A DNA stretch of 64,000 nt, from the NCBI GenBank assembly GCA_009760855.2, contig WPIO01000055.1:2316001-2380000 (forward strand), given 5' to 3'. The stretch is from Cristatella mucedo. Taxonomy: Eukaryota > Bryozoa > Phylactolaemata > Cristatellidae. The notes beneath the pieces were generated by a model. The model had not been told where the DNA came from, ran no database searches, and saw only the letters and a program-made list of their open reading frames with translations. The position numbers and the translations under genes were made by a program. Shown here piece by piece: positions 10,788-30,689 of the stretch (its first letter is position 1; the number at the start of each line of letters is the position of its first letter).

Positions 10788-10935
10788 TAGCTGACTCGTC
10801 TGTCTCATCTATGCGGCGGCAAAGGAGCCCAAACGGCCATCAAGCCTTCCGGTTTCCAGTCCAGCAGTGAGCAATAAAGGATTGCCCACTGCTGGACTGG
10901 AAGGACTCAAATCCTCGACCCGGGCAGAGCTAAGT
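10788..10935 (-). mobile_element. SINE-A, diverged copy with a long hairpin
   Basis: It follows the SINE-A order in reverse (tagctgactcgtctg, gcggcaaaggagccc, the hairpin, ggactcaaatcctcgacc as reversed B box). The internal hairpin is 22 bp with one mismatch and a 5-nt loop (10854-10875 with 10881-10902), longer than in other copies. Confidence 0.65.
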
Positions 10936-11030
10936 GCAGAGCGCCGTCCCTGCATCCCTGGCCGCCAAATGACCCGGCGACGCCCAAATAGGTCAGTACT
11001 GCCGGCAGTACTGGTGGCAGGGGCAGTACG

Positions 11031-11193
11031 AGGTAAGGCGGCTGCTTTCATGACCTCGGTCGCGAGGGTTCGATTCCTGCGGTGGGCGATCCTTCATCGC
11101 CACTGCAAGCGGTGGTGACAGCCGTTAAGGCTCTTCTGTCGCTATACTAAAAGAGGCTGTTTAATCGGCTAGGATTTATTTATTTATTTATTT
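11031..11193 (+). mobile_element. SINE-A
   Basis: Plus-strand copy with B box (gggttcgattcctg), hairpin (ggtgggcgatccttcatcgcc), ggctcttctgtcgctatac and an ATTT-repeat tail at 11174-11193. The first bases of the head are degraded. Confidence 0.85.
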
Positions 11194-12059
11194 ACTGGGC
11201 GTGAGCCTTCATGTGCCTTTTCTCTGTGAGCCAGTCAGCCCCGGAAGCAGCCCGCTCAGCAGAGATATGCAGCTTGGCAATGCTGGCGAGACTACGCGGG
11301 ATTTAGGTCGTCGCATCGTCGTCACAAAATACTCAATCCGTGACAAGAAGCCACGAAAGGTGACAGCTGTAGCGGGCCATCCATCCATTTGGAGACGCCA
11401 GAGCAAGGGGGCGGAGCCCAACAGGTGATTCGCAGAGCCATTCTATTAAAAAGCCTCGTTGCTAGGAAGGTGACCTCGCGGCTTGCATTTTGCTTGGCCC
11501 TCTCGGTCGTTTTTCTTTGCAATGGAACGCGGCACATTCTAGAGCAACCGACGAGTGACCGCTCAAGCTGCGTCTGTCTACACTGGCAAGCGTTTGCAGT
11601 CGAGATCTTACGAGCTTGCCTGGAGTGTGAGCTAGCATCGAACTTTTCATGTCTAGACCCGTGCGACAGCTCAGAGTCGAGACTAGCCTCGTTGTCGGGC
11701 AGTGGCTGGTACATTTGCTCTCATTTGGCAACAAGAGAGATCTCGGAAGTTCGGAGGTCGTAAATTTTCTCGTTGGTCAGCACACTGAAATGGAGCGGCG
11801 GTGCAGAGCCACGGACACTGCTGCTGCTGCTGCTGCTGCTGCATCTGCTGCTGCATTTATAAGCTTATATACAAGTCATCGACAATTCAGCAGCTATTTT
11901 TCTATAGGCAGCTCTCTCTATAAATAGCAGTCATAAAGACTGGTCTCCTCAAGCACCGCTCTGGTTATCAAGGTGCTCGCCCCGACCGAGCAAGCAACAG
12001 AGCTAGCCATTTTTACGATAAAAACCACCTGGCATTAGAAAGGGGTCGGCGTTTTACAA
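11194..12059. other. No gene supported; (CTG)n at 11816-11843
   Basis: Overlapping open frames on both strands show no domain. The (CTG)n run at 11816-11843 reads as Leu or Ala repeats. At about 11955-11985 (aaggtgctcgccccgaccga) there is a scrap of SINE-B head. Confidence 0.4.
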
Positions 12060-12380
12060 TAAGCCGACAAAACCGCGAAGGACAAAAGCACGCCGACAAA
12101 TTCGCTCCCGCAATAATTTTAAACAACGCTCGTTTGAATAGATAGTCACAATAAAGTATTTACTAGAGAAAATGAATACAAAATATAACTAGCATCGCAT
12201 AATGTATGCCATCTTTCAAATATTTTTGAAACCGTATAGATATCTACGAAAAGTTAATGTAGCCTAATAATGTGGGCCTATTTGTTTATTAGACGCTAAG
12301 TTTGCGTTCTATTCCTTGAAGGTAATCTCCCACTAGGGCTGTACCGAGGTGAGTATTTGATGACGCGAGCACAAATATTC
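12060..12380 (+). repeat. Terminal block of the foldback-like element (copy A)
   Basis: It shares 23 identical bases with copy B at 12315-12337 / 54577-54555 (cttgaaggtaatctcccac ...) and 17 at 12359-12375 / 54533-54517 (gatgacgcgagcacaaa). Weaker collinear similarity runs further out through tttactagagaaaat to gccgacaaaaccgcga, so the element end is near 12060. Confidence 0.75.
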
Positions 12381-14766
12381 GGATCCCACGAATAACTGCG
12401 ATACAGCTGCCATTTCCACAATAAACATCATAACGACGCGGTTTCAATTCAAAGTTATACAGAATGCAATTTCGCTTTCGCGTTCTCAAGCTACGACCTC
12501 AAATGACTCGGATCGGCCTGCTTACTCGCACATTCGAATGGCGGTAAAGCAGCCATTTAAAAAAAAACTAAGCAACATTGGTTTATAGAGAACAGTATGC
12601 CAAGTCTACGCCACTAAATTTCGTGGGATTGCACACATTCACACTCTCCTGCTTCGGCCTCCGACGGCCCGGCCCAAATGGCAGCCAAAAGCATTTGAAT
12701 TACGATAAAGCTGCCGCTTCCGTATAAGTGCTTTGCACAATCACGGTTCTGACTCCAAACTATAGACAGTAGTGCTCTACGTCTATCTACCATATTTCAT
12801 GCAAGATTGGGCTTTCGCGTTTTTTATGCCATGGCCTCCAGTGGCCCAGCCCAGATGGCAACCCTAAATAATGGAGAACGGCGATACAGCTGCCATCTCC
12901 ACGATATCCGTTTCGCAAGTGAAGTTTCGATTGCACAATGTGATATAGCTGCCATTTCCGCAAAGAACTTTTCGCGGCAAGTGAAGTTTTGCTTGCAGAT
13001 TATGGAAAACAGTGTCCCAGGTTTATCCACCAGATATCATGAGAGGAAAACAGTATCCCAGGTTTAACCACCAGGTATCATGAGATTGCACTAGCGCGTT
13101 CTCACTCTAAGGCCTCCGATGGCCCGGTTCTAAAGGCAGCCCAAAACATTCAAACGGTAATAAAGCTGCCATTTCCACAAAACTTTTTGCGAAACTGCGG
13201 TTTTGATTCCAAACTATAGAAAATCGTATTCTAGGTTGACCCATCGAATTTCGCTTGCACATTCTCAGGCTATAACCTCCAATGGCCCGGCCCAAATAGC
13301 GGTCCAACATAGACTAACTGCGATACAGCTGCTATTTCCACAAAAGGCTTCGCACAATGGCAGTTTCGATTTCAAATGATACATAACCGTGCTCCATGTT
13401 AACCCATCAAATTTCATGCAATTTCGCTTTCGCGTCGGCATGCTATGGCAACCAGTGGCCCGGGCCAGCCAGCCTACCTACATAACCAAACTGCGATAGA
13501 GCTGCCATTTACACAATAGGCGTCGCGAAGCTGCGGTTCTCATTCCGCATTTTAGACAGCAGTGTCTCGGGTTTAATAACTAAATTTCATATCGTAGTGC
13601 ATGGGCTTTCCTATGCTATGGTCTCCGATAGCCCGGGCCAGCCAGTTTCCCTGCATATTTCAACTGTGATACAGCTGCACTTTCTACAATAAGCTAATGA
13701 GCAACATTGCGTTTGATTGCAAGTTACAGAAAACAGCGTTCCGGGTTTTTTCATGAATTTCGCATGCTCATTCTCACAAAATGGCCTCCAATGGCCCGGG
13801 CCAGCCAGGCTCCCTACATAATCGAACTATAATACAGCTGCCGCTACCACAGTAAGCTACGGTTTTGATACCACTTTGCAGAAAATCATGCTACGGATTT
13901 GCCGATCAAATGTCACGGCATTTCGCATGGGCGTTCTCATGCTATGGCCTCCAATGACCCGGACCAGCCAGCCTCCCAATATATTCCAACTGAAATACAG
14001 CTGCCATTTCCACAATGGGCATAGCGTAATTAGTGTTTTCATTCCACAGTAGAGAAAACGGTGGTGCGGGCTCACACTCAAAATTTCGTGCCATTTCGCA
14101 TCCGCGTTCTGAAGCAATGGCCTCCAATAGGCCGGGCCGCCGTGCAATTTCGAACTGCGACACACAGCTGCCATTGCCACAATAGGCTTCGCGAAACGTC
14201 GGTTTTGATTCCGCCATATAGACAAAGCCGTAATCTGGGTAGATCAAGCAAATTTATTGGCGTTTCGCATGGGATCGCTCACGCAATGCCTCCAATGGCC
14301 CGGACCAGCCAGCCTCCGCACATAATCGAACTGCGATACAGTTCCTATTTCCACAATAAGAAAATAAGTGTCGAGCGCCTGGGGTTTTGACTTAAATGTA
14401 TAGCAAACAGTGGTCCAGGTTTACTGACCAAATTTCACGCTATAGTCCAAGCCCGTTCTCATGCAATGGCCTCCAATGGTCCCGCCCCCATCCGCCCGCT
14501 CCGCATTTTCGAACTGCGATGCTTCTACTGCTACTCATGCTGTAGAGAAAGCGTGACCAAATGATAAGTAAAAAATAGTATTCGCAATGATACCAATCAC
14601 GACATTGTTAGATGTGACATGCACAGGGTCAACATATAAAAATACGGTTTCTTTCAATAGGCGTCGTAAAATCAGTTTTAATTGCTTATTATGGAAAACA
14701 GGGTTACGGGTTTACACACCAAATTGCGTGCCATTGCGCTATAGCGGTACGTTGCTTTGGCTTCCG
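12381..14766 (+). repeat. Tandem array of about 170-bp monomers, forward
   Basis: Cores recur near 12664, 12840, 13110, 13283, 13455, 13629, 13790, 13955, 14128, 14294 and 14474, spacing mostly 161-180 bp. Monomers share gcgatacagctgccatttcc, a tail like ttgattccaaactatagaaaa, and caaatttcatgc. They differ strongly from one another, so the array is old. Confidence 0.85.
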
Positions 14767-14780
14767 ATGGTCCGGACCAT

Positions 14781-15900
14781 TGGAGGCCATAGAATTTGAA
14801 CACGCCTGTCCAATGTCAGGAAAATAGGTGGACAAACCCGAAACACCTTCGCTATAACGCGGGCAAAAAACCGCAGTGTTACAACACCTATTGTAGAAGT
14901 GGCGGCTGCATCGCAGTTTGAATATTTTAGGTGGCTGACTGGTCCGGGTCATTTTAAGCCGCAACATGAGAACGCGGTCGCATGAAATTTTTAGGGTGAG
15001 CCCACAACACCGTTTTCTGTACACTGAAATAAAAAAAAGCACTAGTAAAGCGTCTAGTGTGGCAATTGCAGCTGCATCGCGGTTGGAATGCGTAGGGAGG
15101 CTGGCTGACCAGGGCAATTAATAATAAATAAATAAATAAATGCTAGCTGATTTAACAGCCTCTTTTGTATAGCGACAGAAGAGCCTTCACGGCTATCACC
15201 ACCGCTTGCAGTGGCGATAAAGGATCGCCCACTGCAGGATTCGAGCCCACGACCGCGGGCCGAGGTCGTGAAAAGCAACCGCCTTACCTAGTGAGCCATT
15301 ACGGCTCAGTAATTGGAGGCCTATAGCGTAAGGAACCCCTTGCGAAATGCCGTAGAATTTGGTTGGTAAACCCGGAAAACGGTTTTCTGTAAATTAGTAT
15401 CAAAACCGCAATTGCGAAACGCTTACTGTCGAAAAAGCAGCTATATCGCGGTTCAATTATATTGGAAGGCGGCTGGCTGACCCAGGCCATTGGAGGCCAT
15501 TGCATAAGAACGCCCACGCGAAATATGCAATGAAATTTGATTGGTAAGCCCGGAAAAATGTTTCCTATTGTGTGGTATCGAAACAGTAGTTTGAGGCCGT
15601 CTATTGTGGAAATGCCAGCTGTTTCACAGTTCAAAAATGTGGGGAGGCTAACAGGCCTGGGCGTCGGAGGCCATAGCGTGAGATGGCACGAGCAAACTCG
15701 CATGGAATTTGGTGAGTTAAACTGGACAATTGCTTTCCATGATTTGCAACCCAAGCCACAGCAGCGAGAAGCTAGTTATTGAAACTGAAGCAGAACTATT
15801 GCAGTTTGACAACATAGGGATTAGCCATTTGGACCGGGCCATCAGAGTCCGCAGTCAGAGAACGTGCAAGGGCAGCCCTTGAAATTTGGTCGGTAATAAT
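14781..15900 (-). repeat. Tandem array of about 170-bp monomers, reversed
   Basis: The same monomers in opposite orientation, cores (ggaggccat type) near 14782, 14945, 15310, 15490, 15660 and 15840. A SINE-A insertion at 15116-15308 splits one monomer. Confidence 0.8.
15116..15308 (-). mobile_element. SINE-A, near full length, inserted in the satellite
   Basis: On the minus strand: gagccgtaatggctcactag head, B box gggctcgaatcctg, hairpin tgggcgatcctttatcgcc, ggctcttctgtcgctatac, then an ATTT repeat tail. The insertion lies inside a monomer of the reversed arm, so it is younger than the array. Confidence 0.9.
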
Positions 15901-15904
15901 ACTA

Positions 15905-17763
15905 TAATGTAATGTATCTTCGTCTGTAACTCCACAACGCCATAAAAACTAAGTGGGTGTTACGCAGGAGAGTTTTGTACAGCACACTCACAGCCTAAGC
16001 GGCTTTCGGTACGCATTCGGTAGCCAACACACTTCGTCTCACGCAACAAAGAGAAAGTGGGAAGCATAGCAGAGTCAGGAGAGCAGTTGAGGTAGTGAGT
16101 AGCATGGAAGTAGCAGATCAGGACCACTGAAAAGGATGAGCCATAGTCGGCAGCAGGAGAGTAGTTGTCGTTGCATAAGAATTGTGGAAGCGAATTCCAC
16201 GGTCTAGGACCTGCAGAGCTAAAGCTTCTGTCGCCACAGGTCTTTACGCAGAGGAATGGAACAGCTAATTTATTGTTCACACAGGACCTCAGGGCACGAA
16301 CAGGCTGAAACTAGTGCAGCAGTTCAGTTAGGTACAAAGGAGCCCAGCCGTGGCGGGCCTTGTGGGTCAGCGTAAGAACTTCGCTTTGTATCCGTTGCTC
16401 AACCGGCATCCATCCTAGCTCTTTCAGCAGTGGAGACACTTGCTCAAACCTCTGGGACTTGAAGACTAGCCTTGCAGCCATATTCATAGCTAGATGCAGT
16501 GGCCTAGTTGCTTTCTTTGGTAGCCCAGCCAAAAGGGAATTATTATAATCAAGCCGAGACAGAACTAAGGAGTTAATTAAATTGTTTGCAAGCCACTGTG
16601 GAATAGAGCTCCCAATCTTGGATAGGGATCGGATGTGATGGCTAGCTGTAGAGGCAGTCTTCTGAATGAAGCTTTTGAAATTGAGGCAGCTGTCGAACGC
16701 GACACCTAGATTACAAGCACGTGGTGAAGGTCGCACAATAGCATCACCTATTAGAACAGCAAAGCCTTTTAATCCAGCCACACGCTTAGGGTGTCCTATG
16801 AGCAGCAGTTCGGTTTTATCGTCATTTAATTTCAGGAAGTTTTCCGACATCCAGGATCGAATATCGGCAAGGCAAGCATTCAGTTTGTCAGTTGCTGCAT
16901 CAGATTCCGACGTTTTGAATGACAAACACAACTGAGTATCGTCAGCATAGGAGTTATATCCTATTCCATGGGCCTTAATCACTTTTCCCAGAGGTTGTGT
17001 ATAAATGGAGAACAGCAAGGGACCAAGTACAGACCCTTGAGGGACTCCACAGGTGACCGTCTCGTGTGTGAGAAATGACCCTCACACGACATGGATTGAA
17101 CACGATCAGACAAGTACGATGTAAACCATGCCTGTGCCTCGTCTGGCAGACCGATCGTTGTTCTCAATCGTTCAAGTAGAACATCGTGATCAATGGTGTC
17201 GAAGGCGGCTGACAGATCTAGCAGAGCTAGGGCAGTGACATTCCCGTCGTCGTTGCCACGTAGAATGTCATTGTTAACACGGAGGAGAGCAGTTTCAGTG
17301 GAGTGATGCCTCTTGAACCCTGATTGAAATTTTTCTGACATTTCATTCTTTTCAATATGTTCAACCAGTTGCTTAGCAGCAATATTTTCAAGAATCTTTG
17401 ACAAGAAAGGAAGAAGGGAAACTGGGCGATGTTTGCAAGGACCTCTGTATCTAATCCAGGCTTTTTAAGAATGGGCCTAACGATTGCCGATTTGAAGGAC
17501 TTGGGGATGACCCCTTTTCCCAAAGAAGCATTACAAATCTCGGTTATGGCAGGGCTAAGTTGGTGTGCCAGTGAAGACCACAGCGATGATGGTATACCAA
17601 TGCTCGCAGTGTCAAGGCACCGCATTGTCGCTGCTCGATCAATCGCCATCTGGGGACTTATCGCAGACGATAAAGTGCTCCAGCTACTAGAGACCCTTCC
17701 TTTGCGGTGCGGCTGTTTCAAAAGCTGGGTAAAGAATTACAGTCGAGGTACAATCTACGAAAC
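15905..17763 (-). mobile_element. LINE-2 family, longest copy
   Basis: The 3' end is at about 15905 (rc of taatgtatcttcgtctgtaac) and homology continues to about 17763. It starts exactly where the right arm of foldback-like copy A stops, so this insertion or an associated deletion removed that element's end. Confidence 0.85.
15960..17721 (-). pseudogene. LINE-2 reverse transcriptase, frameshifted
   Basis: In order on the minus strand: an RT N-terminal part (17721-17227, IVRPILKKPGLDTEVLANI), RT fingers/palm (17404-16979, LALLDLSAAFDTIDHDVLLERL), palm and thumb (17018-16311, [14 protein letters not shown], then [15 protein letters not shown]) and the C-terminal part (16280-15960). The YADD motif is intact. 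Frame changes occur near 17400, 17000 and 16300, so the copy is inactive. Against LINE-1 the RT is clearly related but a distinct family. Confidence 0.85.
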
Positions 17764-18069
17764 TACGGTAACATCTTCATCTGCGGCCTGCACTGTGGCG
17801 CTTTCTCTAGTAGTATTTTACAGTGACAGTATTTTATTATTTTATTTTATTTTATCTACAGTATTTTACATTTTATTTCTTCTTTTTCTCTTTAGTATTT
17901 TACAGTGACTATACAGCCACGTGATTCGGCTACGAACTCTTGCTGTTCGTACTCCACCCTGCTTTCTGAGGCCGGCGCTCGGAGCCATGGCGGCACGAAC
18001 TTCCGGCCGCCTTCCTTGCTACAGGGCTCTGCGGCGAAAGCACAGAAAAAGAGATGAAAAAAAGAGAAA
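17764..18069. other. No gene seen; TTTTA-rich stretch
   Basis: ATTTT-rich low-complexity sequence at 17810-17900, then unique sequence. No exon is supported. Confidence 0.5.
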
Positions 18070-18495
<426 letters not shown>

Positions 18496-18627
18496 GGAAG
18501 TCGCTGTCCATACGATGAGCTTCTAGACAGGTAAGGCTGGCAGCCCGACAAAGAGGTGGTGGAGTAAACCCATGAGAACAAACCCGTGAGAACAAAGATC
18601 ACAATAACCCACCAATCACAAAGACCC

Positions 18628-18672
18628 CCTTAAGGCTCTTCTGCTGCTATACAAATGAGACTGTTAAATCAG
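18628..18672 (+). mobile_element. SINE-A 3' fragment
   Basis: Only aaggctcttctgctgctata ... gttaaatcag, the 3' end of SINE-A, is present. Confidence 0.6.
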
Positions 18673-18717
18673 GACAGGCAAGCCTCTTGCCAAAGGCAGC
18701 TTTCGCCAACGCGGGAT

Positions 18718-18880
18718 AATAATAATAAATATACACTTGATAAAACGCCCTCAGAGAACTCAATTCCTGTCGAGGCGCTTTACATTTGCTGCAAATGGAA
18801 ACGCGATTGAATGGTGAGTAATGTCATGCTTGATAAACAACTTGAACAACATGGTTATGGGTGACATGCACAGAGGATCA
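18718..18880 (-). mobile_element. LINE-1 3'-end fragment
   Basis: Reversed tail (ATA repeats, cacttgataaaacgccctca) followed by about 80 bp of 3' untranslated region ending near catggttatgggtgacatgc. It is a strongly 5'-truncated copy. Confidence 0.85.
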
Positions 18881-19625
18881 CGTGCTCCCTCTGCTCATTG
18901 CATAATTTTAACGCAATTTCTACTCTTACAGCAATCATCCCGTCCTGCTTTAAACACGGTGCTACAGAGTGCCCGGTGAGCCCTCGGGGCAATCAAATTC
19001 CTTTGAGACACCGAGCAAAAGCTAGCCAATCAGCAAGTTTTCGCCGTATTTCAAAGTATATCAGTCTTCTTCGCAGCTTTCAAGGTCGGCGCGCCGGCCC
19101 AAACGACGAAACGACGGAAGCGGAAGGAGAGGAGCGCGGTAAGAGACGCTTGAGCAGCGCTGCAGCACTCGCAGTGTGCTCGAGCCCGTTGAGCTGCCAG
19201 CGCAAAGCAATCGAGGACTCAATAATTCAGCGACTAAAAGTCGACCGATAGAAATGCGGCGACGCACTGTGCTTGCACGAGAGCGATTCGCATCAGAAGA
19301 AGATAAGCCGAGATTTCACCGTCAAAGCGCCGGCGCTAAATGTCCTAAATATGTCTCAAGCATGTCTCGCCAGCAGGCACTACTCACTGGCCTGCCAGTA
19401 TCGCCGACAACCGGACGACGCGCCGCAGCCGCCATGCTGGATCTAAGGACACCCACCTGCGTTGCTCCCCGATAAAAAGGAATAAAAACTAAATCAAATG
19501 TGCGTTAAAAACCCCCAAAAATAAATATTTATATTTTAACGAAAATTGTATTTCTTTTTTCTTTATCGCCTGATTGATTTCGTTACGACGATTTCAGGTG
19601 CCCCCTTGAGCGGACACATTGGATA
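18881..19625 (+). promoter_or_regulatory. Upstream region of the FBXO33-like gene
   Basis: This is the space between the last repeat and the FBXO33-like ATG. A CCAAT motif (agccaatcagc) lies at 19023. A pyrimidine-rich stretch (tttcttttttctttatc) leads to an AG at 19596-19597 (cgatttcag), 28 nt before the ATG, a good splice acceptor. Transcription therefore probably starts upstream of a 5'-UTR intron, or the transcript is trans-spliced. No TATA box was identified with confidence. Confidence 0.35.
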
Positions 19626-27308
<7,683 letters not shown>

Positions 27309-28034
27309 CAGGAAGGAGGCGCGTGCCTCGAAAGGACGGGGCGCCGCCGTCGGCCCCTCCCGCCGCCGCCACAAGCCGTAGTAGCCTCGTCGTCTTCTCA
27401 TGGCATTTGTGTCGCCGGCGTTCGTCCCTGCTTCCTCGCGCAGCCGGTGCCAGCCGAGCACGTGACGTGACTGCGTGTAAAGCAGACTCGCTGTATGCCT
27501 ACCAGCCAGCCAGCCTGCTCAAGAGGCGTCGTAAGGCCACTGGGGTGATGCACGCACGTTTGCCGTGTCGGCTCGGCTTCCGTTCCGGCTTCGCCAGTGA
27601 GCCGTGCATTCCCTTTCGAGGACATCGGGCGTTTTCCATCCACTTCCGGTGCTTCATCTCAAAGACTGATCCGATCCTTGCCCGGCCTCTCTCCCTCTCT
27701 CTCGAGCCTTCGATCCAGCGCAATGCAGCCGCCACGAGTGCATGCATGGGCACGCCTACATTCTTGGCTGTGGGCAGTTCGTTTTCGTTATGTATCTATA
27801 TATGTTCGTTGGCCTTTTTCTCTCAGCAGTCCTCTTTTAGTAACAGCTGCCGCTGCAGGACATGGAAGCCAAAGCTTAGAACAGGGACCGCGCCGCAGCA
27901 GCGCCCGAGGGGTCCGAGTCGCCTGCCTGCCTGTCTGCCTGTCTGCCTGCCTGCCTGTCTGTCTGCCTGCCTGTCTGTCTGCCTGCCTGTCTGTCTGCCT
28001 GCCTGCCTGTCTGCCTGCCTGCCTGCCTGTCTGC

Positions 28035-28069
<35 letters not shown>

Positions 28070-29232
28070 CCTGTCTGTCTGTCGATGCCATGCAGCTGCC
28101 GACAGCTGGCGGTGGCGCTCGGCTGGCTCGGCCACGCCACTCCCCGTAGTGCCACGACGAGTGGGACGATCGTGTGTGTGCTGCCGCCGGTGGCGCTGAT
28201 TCGGCTGCCGAGCTTGCATCGTCTTCTTGCCATCCACAGTGGAGTCTGGCCCTGTGGCCGACCCTGTGACGTCACGTTCACACAATTGAACCAGCCGTTG
28301 TCTGATCTGGCCGGTTCTTCGTGCTCTGCCGTCCATCCGGTCGCTGTCTAGTCGGCGTGTCTAGTCGCTCCCCAAGGCTAGTCGCTTGGCTGTGTCTCTT
28401 AGTCCTCGGTCGAAACTGGTAGCTTCATGCTCGACCACAATTCTTTGGCTATTTGCCCGCGCCGGACGATTGGCTAGCAGTTACATGACTTGATTTAGCC
28501 TGCTCTCGCAGCAATCGATGCTCAGTTGCTCGTGTCCTTCCTGCCACTGATCACGAGAACCTGGGCGTGGCGGCTTGTCGCTTATCTGGCCAGCTCCGTC
28601 GCTAGGCATTGTCGGCGCATTCCCATTTGGTTTGGCTCTCGAGGCGATCGCAGCTGCGCAAGAGCGCTGGCCCACGCTTGGGGAAATTCGGAAAAGGTCA
28701 GAGGGCGACACCAGAGGGCGCTCGATGCGCGGCGTGCTCGGGCGGCGGCCAAACGTTCGTTGTGTCTACTTTGTCTGCGACTGTGAGCAGTGTGCTCTGC
28801 TGCTGCCGAGCTCTTGTGCGTTTTTTGTACAATTAAGTGGCAACGTTATTGTGTCTTAATATATCCGGTCGCTGGTGGAGATTGAGAAGAACAGCTCCCG
28901 GTCTTTGCAGCAAATAGCGCTGGCATGGTGAGCCCACGGGAGCCTGTCGATGGCACGGCTGCACGTGCCGACCTCTCTTACTGAGCGTTGTAAACTGCGA
29001 GCGACTGTGGCCAGCCAGCACTAGCAAGTGCAGAATTAGTTGTGCTGCCTCGGAGCCGTGTTGGCGCAAGGTGCGTTCGGCGGCTGCCATTACTGTTTCG
29101 AGCACGATGCCAGCTGCATTTTTGCGTGGAGAAAGTGGGCATTCAGATCGTTGCCCGATGACTGGGAACGGAAATGCCCGCGGTGGTGCGACGGGTAGTG
29201 TCACCAGACTCCATGTCCTCCATCAAAGTGAA
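27309..29232. other. Downstream of the FBXO33-like gene; no further gene supported
   Basis: Holds its 3' untranslated region and a (CTGC/CTGT)n tract at 27926-28084. The long open frames across that tract (430 codons on plus, 182 on minus) exist because the repeat has no stop in any frame, and I do not call them genes. Confidence 0.5.
27926..28084. repeat. (CTGC/CTGT)n tetranucleotide repeat
   Basis: About 40 units mixing CTGC and CTGT. Reads as ACLPVCLS-like or ADRQAGRQ-like repeats. Confidence 0.95.
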
Positions 29233-30672
29233 AGTCAGCATTGCTTAGGGTATACAACGATCAACTTAGGAATGCAGACATGGGTAGAGTGGCTTTACTT
29301 TTTTTGCTCGATCTTTCGGTAGCTTTTGACACCATCGATCACAGAGTTCTTCTAGAGCGCCTCTCATCTCGCCTGGGCATCACTGGCACTGCTCTGCAGT
29401 GGTTCAGGTCCTATCTCAGTGGGGGACTCCAGAGTATTGACGTGAATGGACAAAGATTATCTGAAGTACCTCTGAAATATGGAGTACCTCAGGGCTCCGT
29501 GCTAGGTCCGGTTCTTTTCACGGTTTATACTCTCCCTCTTGCTGATGTGATTGCCAAGCACAATCTAGGCTTTCACTTCTATGCGGATGACACTCAGTTA
29601 TACCTTTGCTTTGATCCCTCCCAGCCTTCGAGCACCTCGAATTCTCTCAACTCACTTGCTGCATGCATTGAAGGCATTCGCACATGGATGGCAGCAAATT
29701 TTCTAAAACTAAACGATGATAAAACTAACTTACTAGTTATGGGCAAACCCAGTGTGATTCAGAAATTGGAAAGGCTGAAGCTCAAAATTGGCTCTGCCAG
29801 CATATCTCCAGTCGAATCAGCTCAAAATCTAGGTGTCATATTCCAAAGCGACCTCTCGTTAGACGACAATATCAGCTCCACGGTCAAATCTGCCTATTTT
29901 CAGCTTCATAATATTACTAAATTTCGGGCTTGTTTAGATAAGGATACCACGTCCAAGTTGGTCCATGCATTCGTGACATCTCGTCTCGACTTCTGCAACT
30001 CACTGCTTAGTGGCCTACCAGCATGTGTGATCAGGCGATTGCAGCTGGTGCAAAACTCCGCAGCTAGGCTTGTCTGTCGTGAGCGTCGCAGTTGCCACAT
30101 TACTCCACTTCTCGCCGACCTGCACTGGCTACCAGTCAAGCAAAGGATTGACTTCAAGGTTTTGTCACTCACTTTTAGGTCACTTATTCTTTGGCTCCAG
30201 TCTGTCTCTCCGACATACTCCCCCGTCAGGCCAAGCATCGTACGACCCGCTTTTCGGAATCCAACAGTCTAGAAATACCTCGTACAAACCTTAAATCCTT
30301 TGGAGACCGTGCATTTAGTTCGTATGCTCCCAAAGCCTGGAACTCCCTCCCGACCTGCGTCAGAACATCCCCTGACCTGACCACATTTAAAAGGAACTTA
30401 AAAACACCTATTTAGGACAGCATTTAGTGGGTCCCTGTGATTCGCCCTTCACGTGCTTATGCGTGCTGACACTGTGCATGCTGCCACTAACCACATTTGC
30501 ATGCTGACCCTGTGCATGTCACCCCTAACCATATTATTCATCTCGTTTGTTTTTCAAGCATGATTTTACTTACCATTCAATTGCATTTCACTTTGCAGCA
30601 AATGTAAAGCGCCTAGAAAGAGATTAAGTTCTCTGAGGGCGCTTTATCAAGTACATTATTATTATTATTATT
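29233..30672 (+). mobile_element. LINE-1 family, 5'-truncated, best-preserved RT
   Basis: Homology to the 6-8.7 kb copy starts at about 29233 (agtcagcattgcttaggg) and runs to the ATT tail at 30672. The sequence contains most of the RT domain, the C-terminal region and the full 3' untranslated region. Confidence 0.95.
29241..30272 (+). pseudogene. LINE-1 reverse-transcriptase fragment, 343 codons open
   Basis: Motifs in order: [59 protein letters not shown], then SRLDFCNSLLSGLPAC and LLADLHWLPVKQRIDFKVL. The catalytic Asp pair is intact. The N-terminal part of RT and the whole endonuclease are absent, and a small indel at about 30187 shifts the frame relative to the 47-kb copy. The codon 1 ATG is internal to the domain, so this is not a gene start. 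Confidence 0.9.
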
Positions 30673-30689
30673 AAAGTAGGAACCATATT

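Larger units (their letters stand above)
12060..15900. mobile_element. Foldback-like satellite element, copy A
   Basis: From 12060 to about 12380 is a terminal block that is also found, reverse-complemented, at the right end of copy B (54517-54840). Then come about 14 diverged monomers of roughly 170 bp, each with a core like ggcctccaatggcccgg and parts like gatacagctgccatttccac. The direction reverses at 14767-14780 (atggtccggaccat, a perfect palindrome made from the core itself), and monomers continue reversed to 15900. A SINE-A interrupts the reversed arm. The right terminal block is missing; a LINE-2 copy starts at 15905. No protein-coding capacity is visible. The architecture resembles foldback elements, whose long inverted arms are made of tandem subrepeats. 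Confidence 0.7.
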
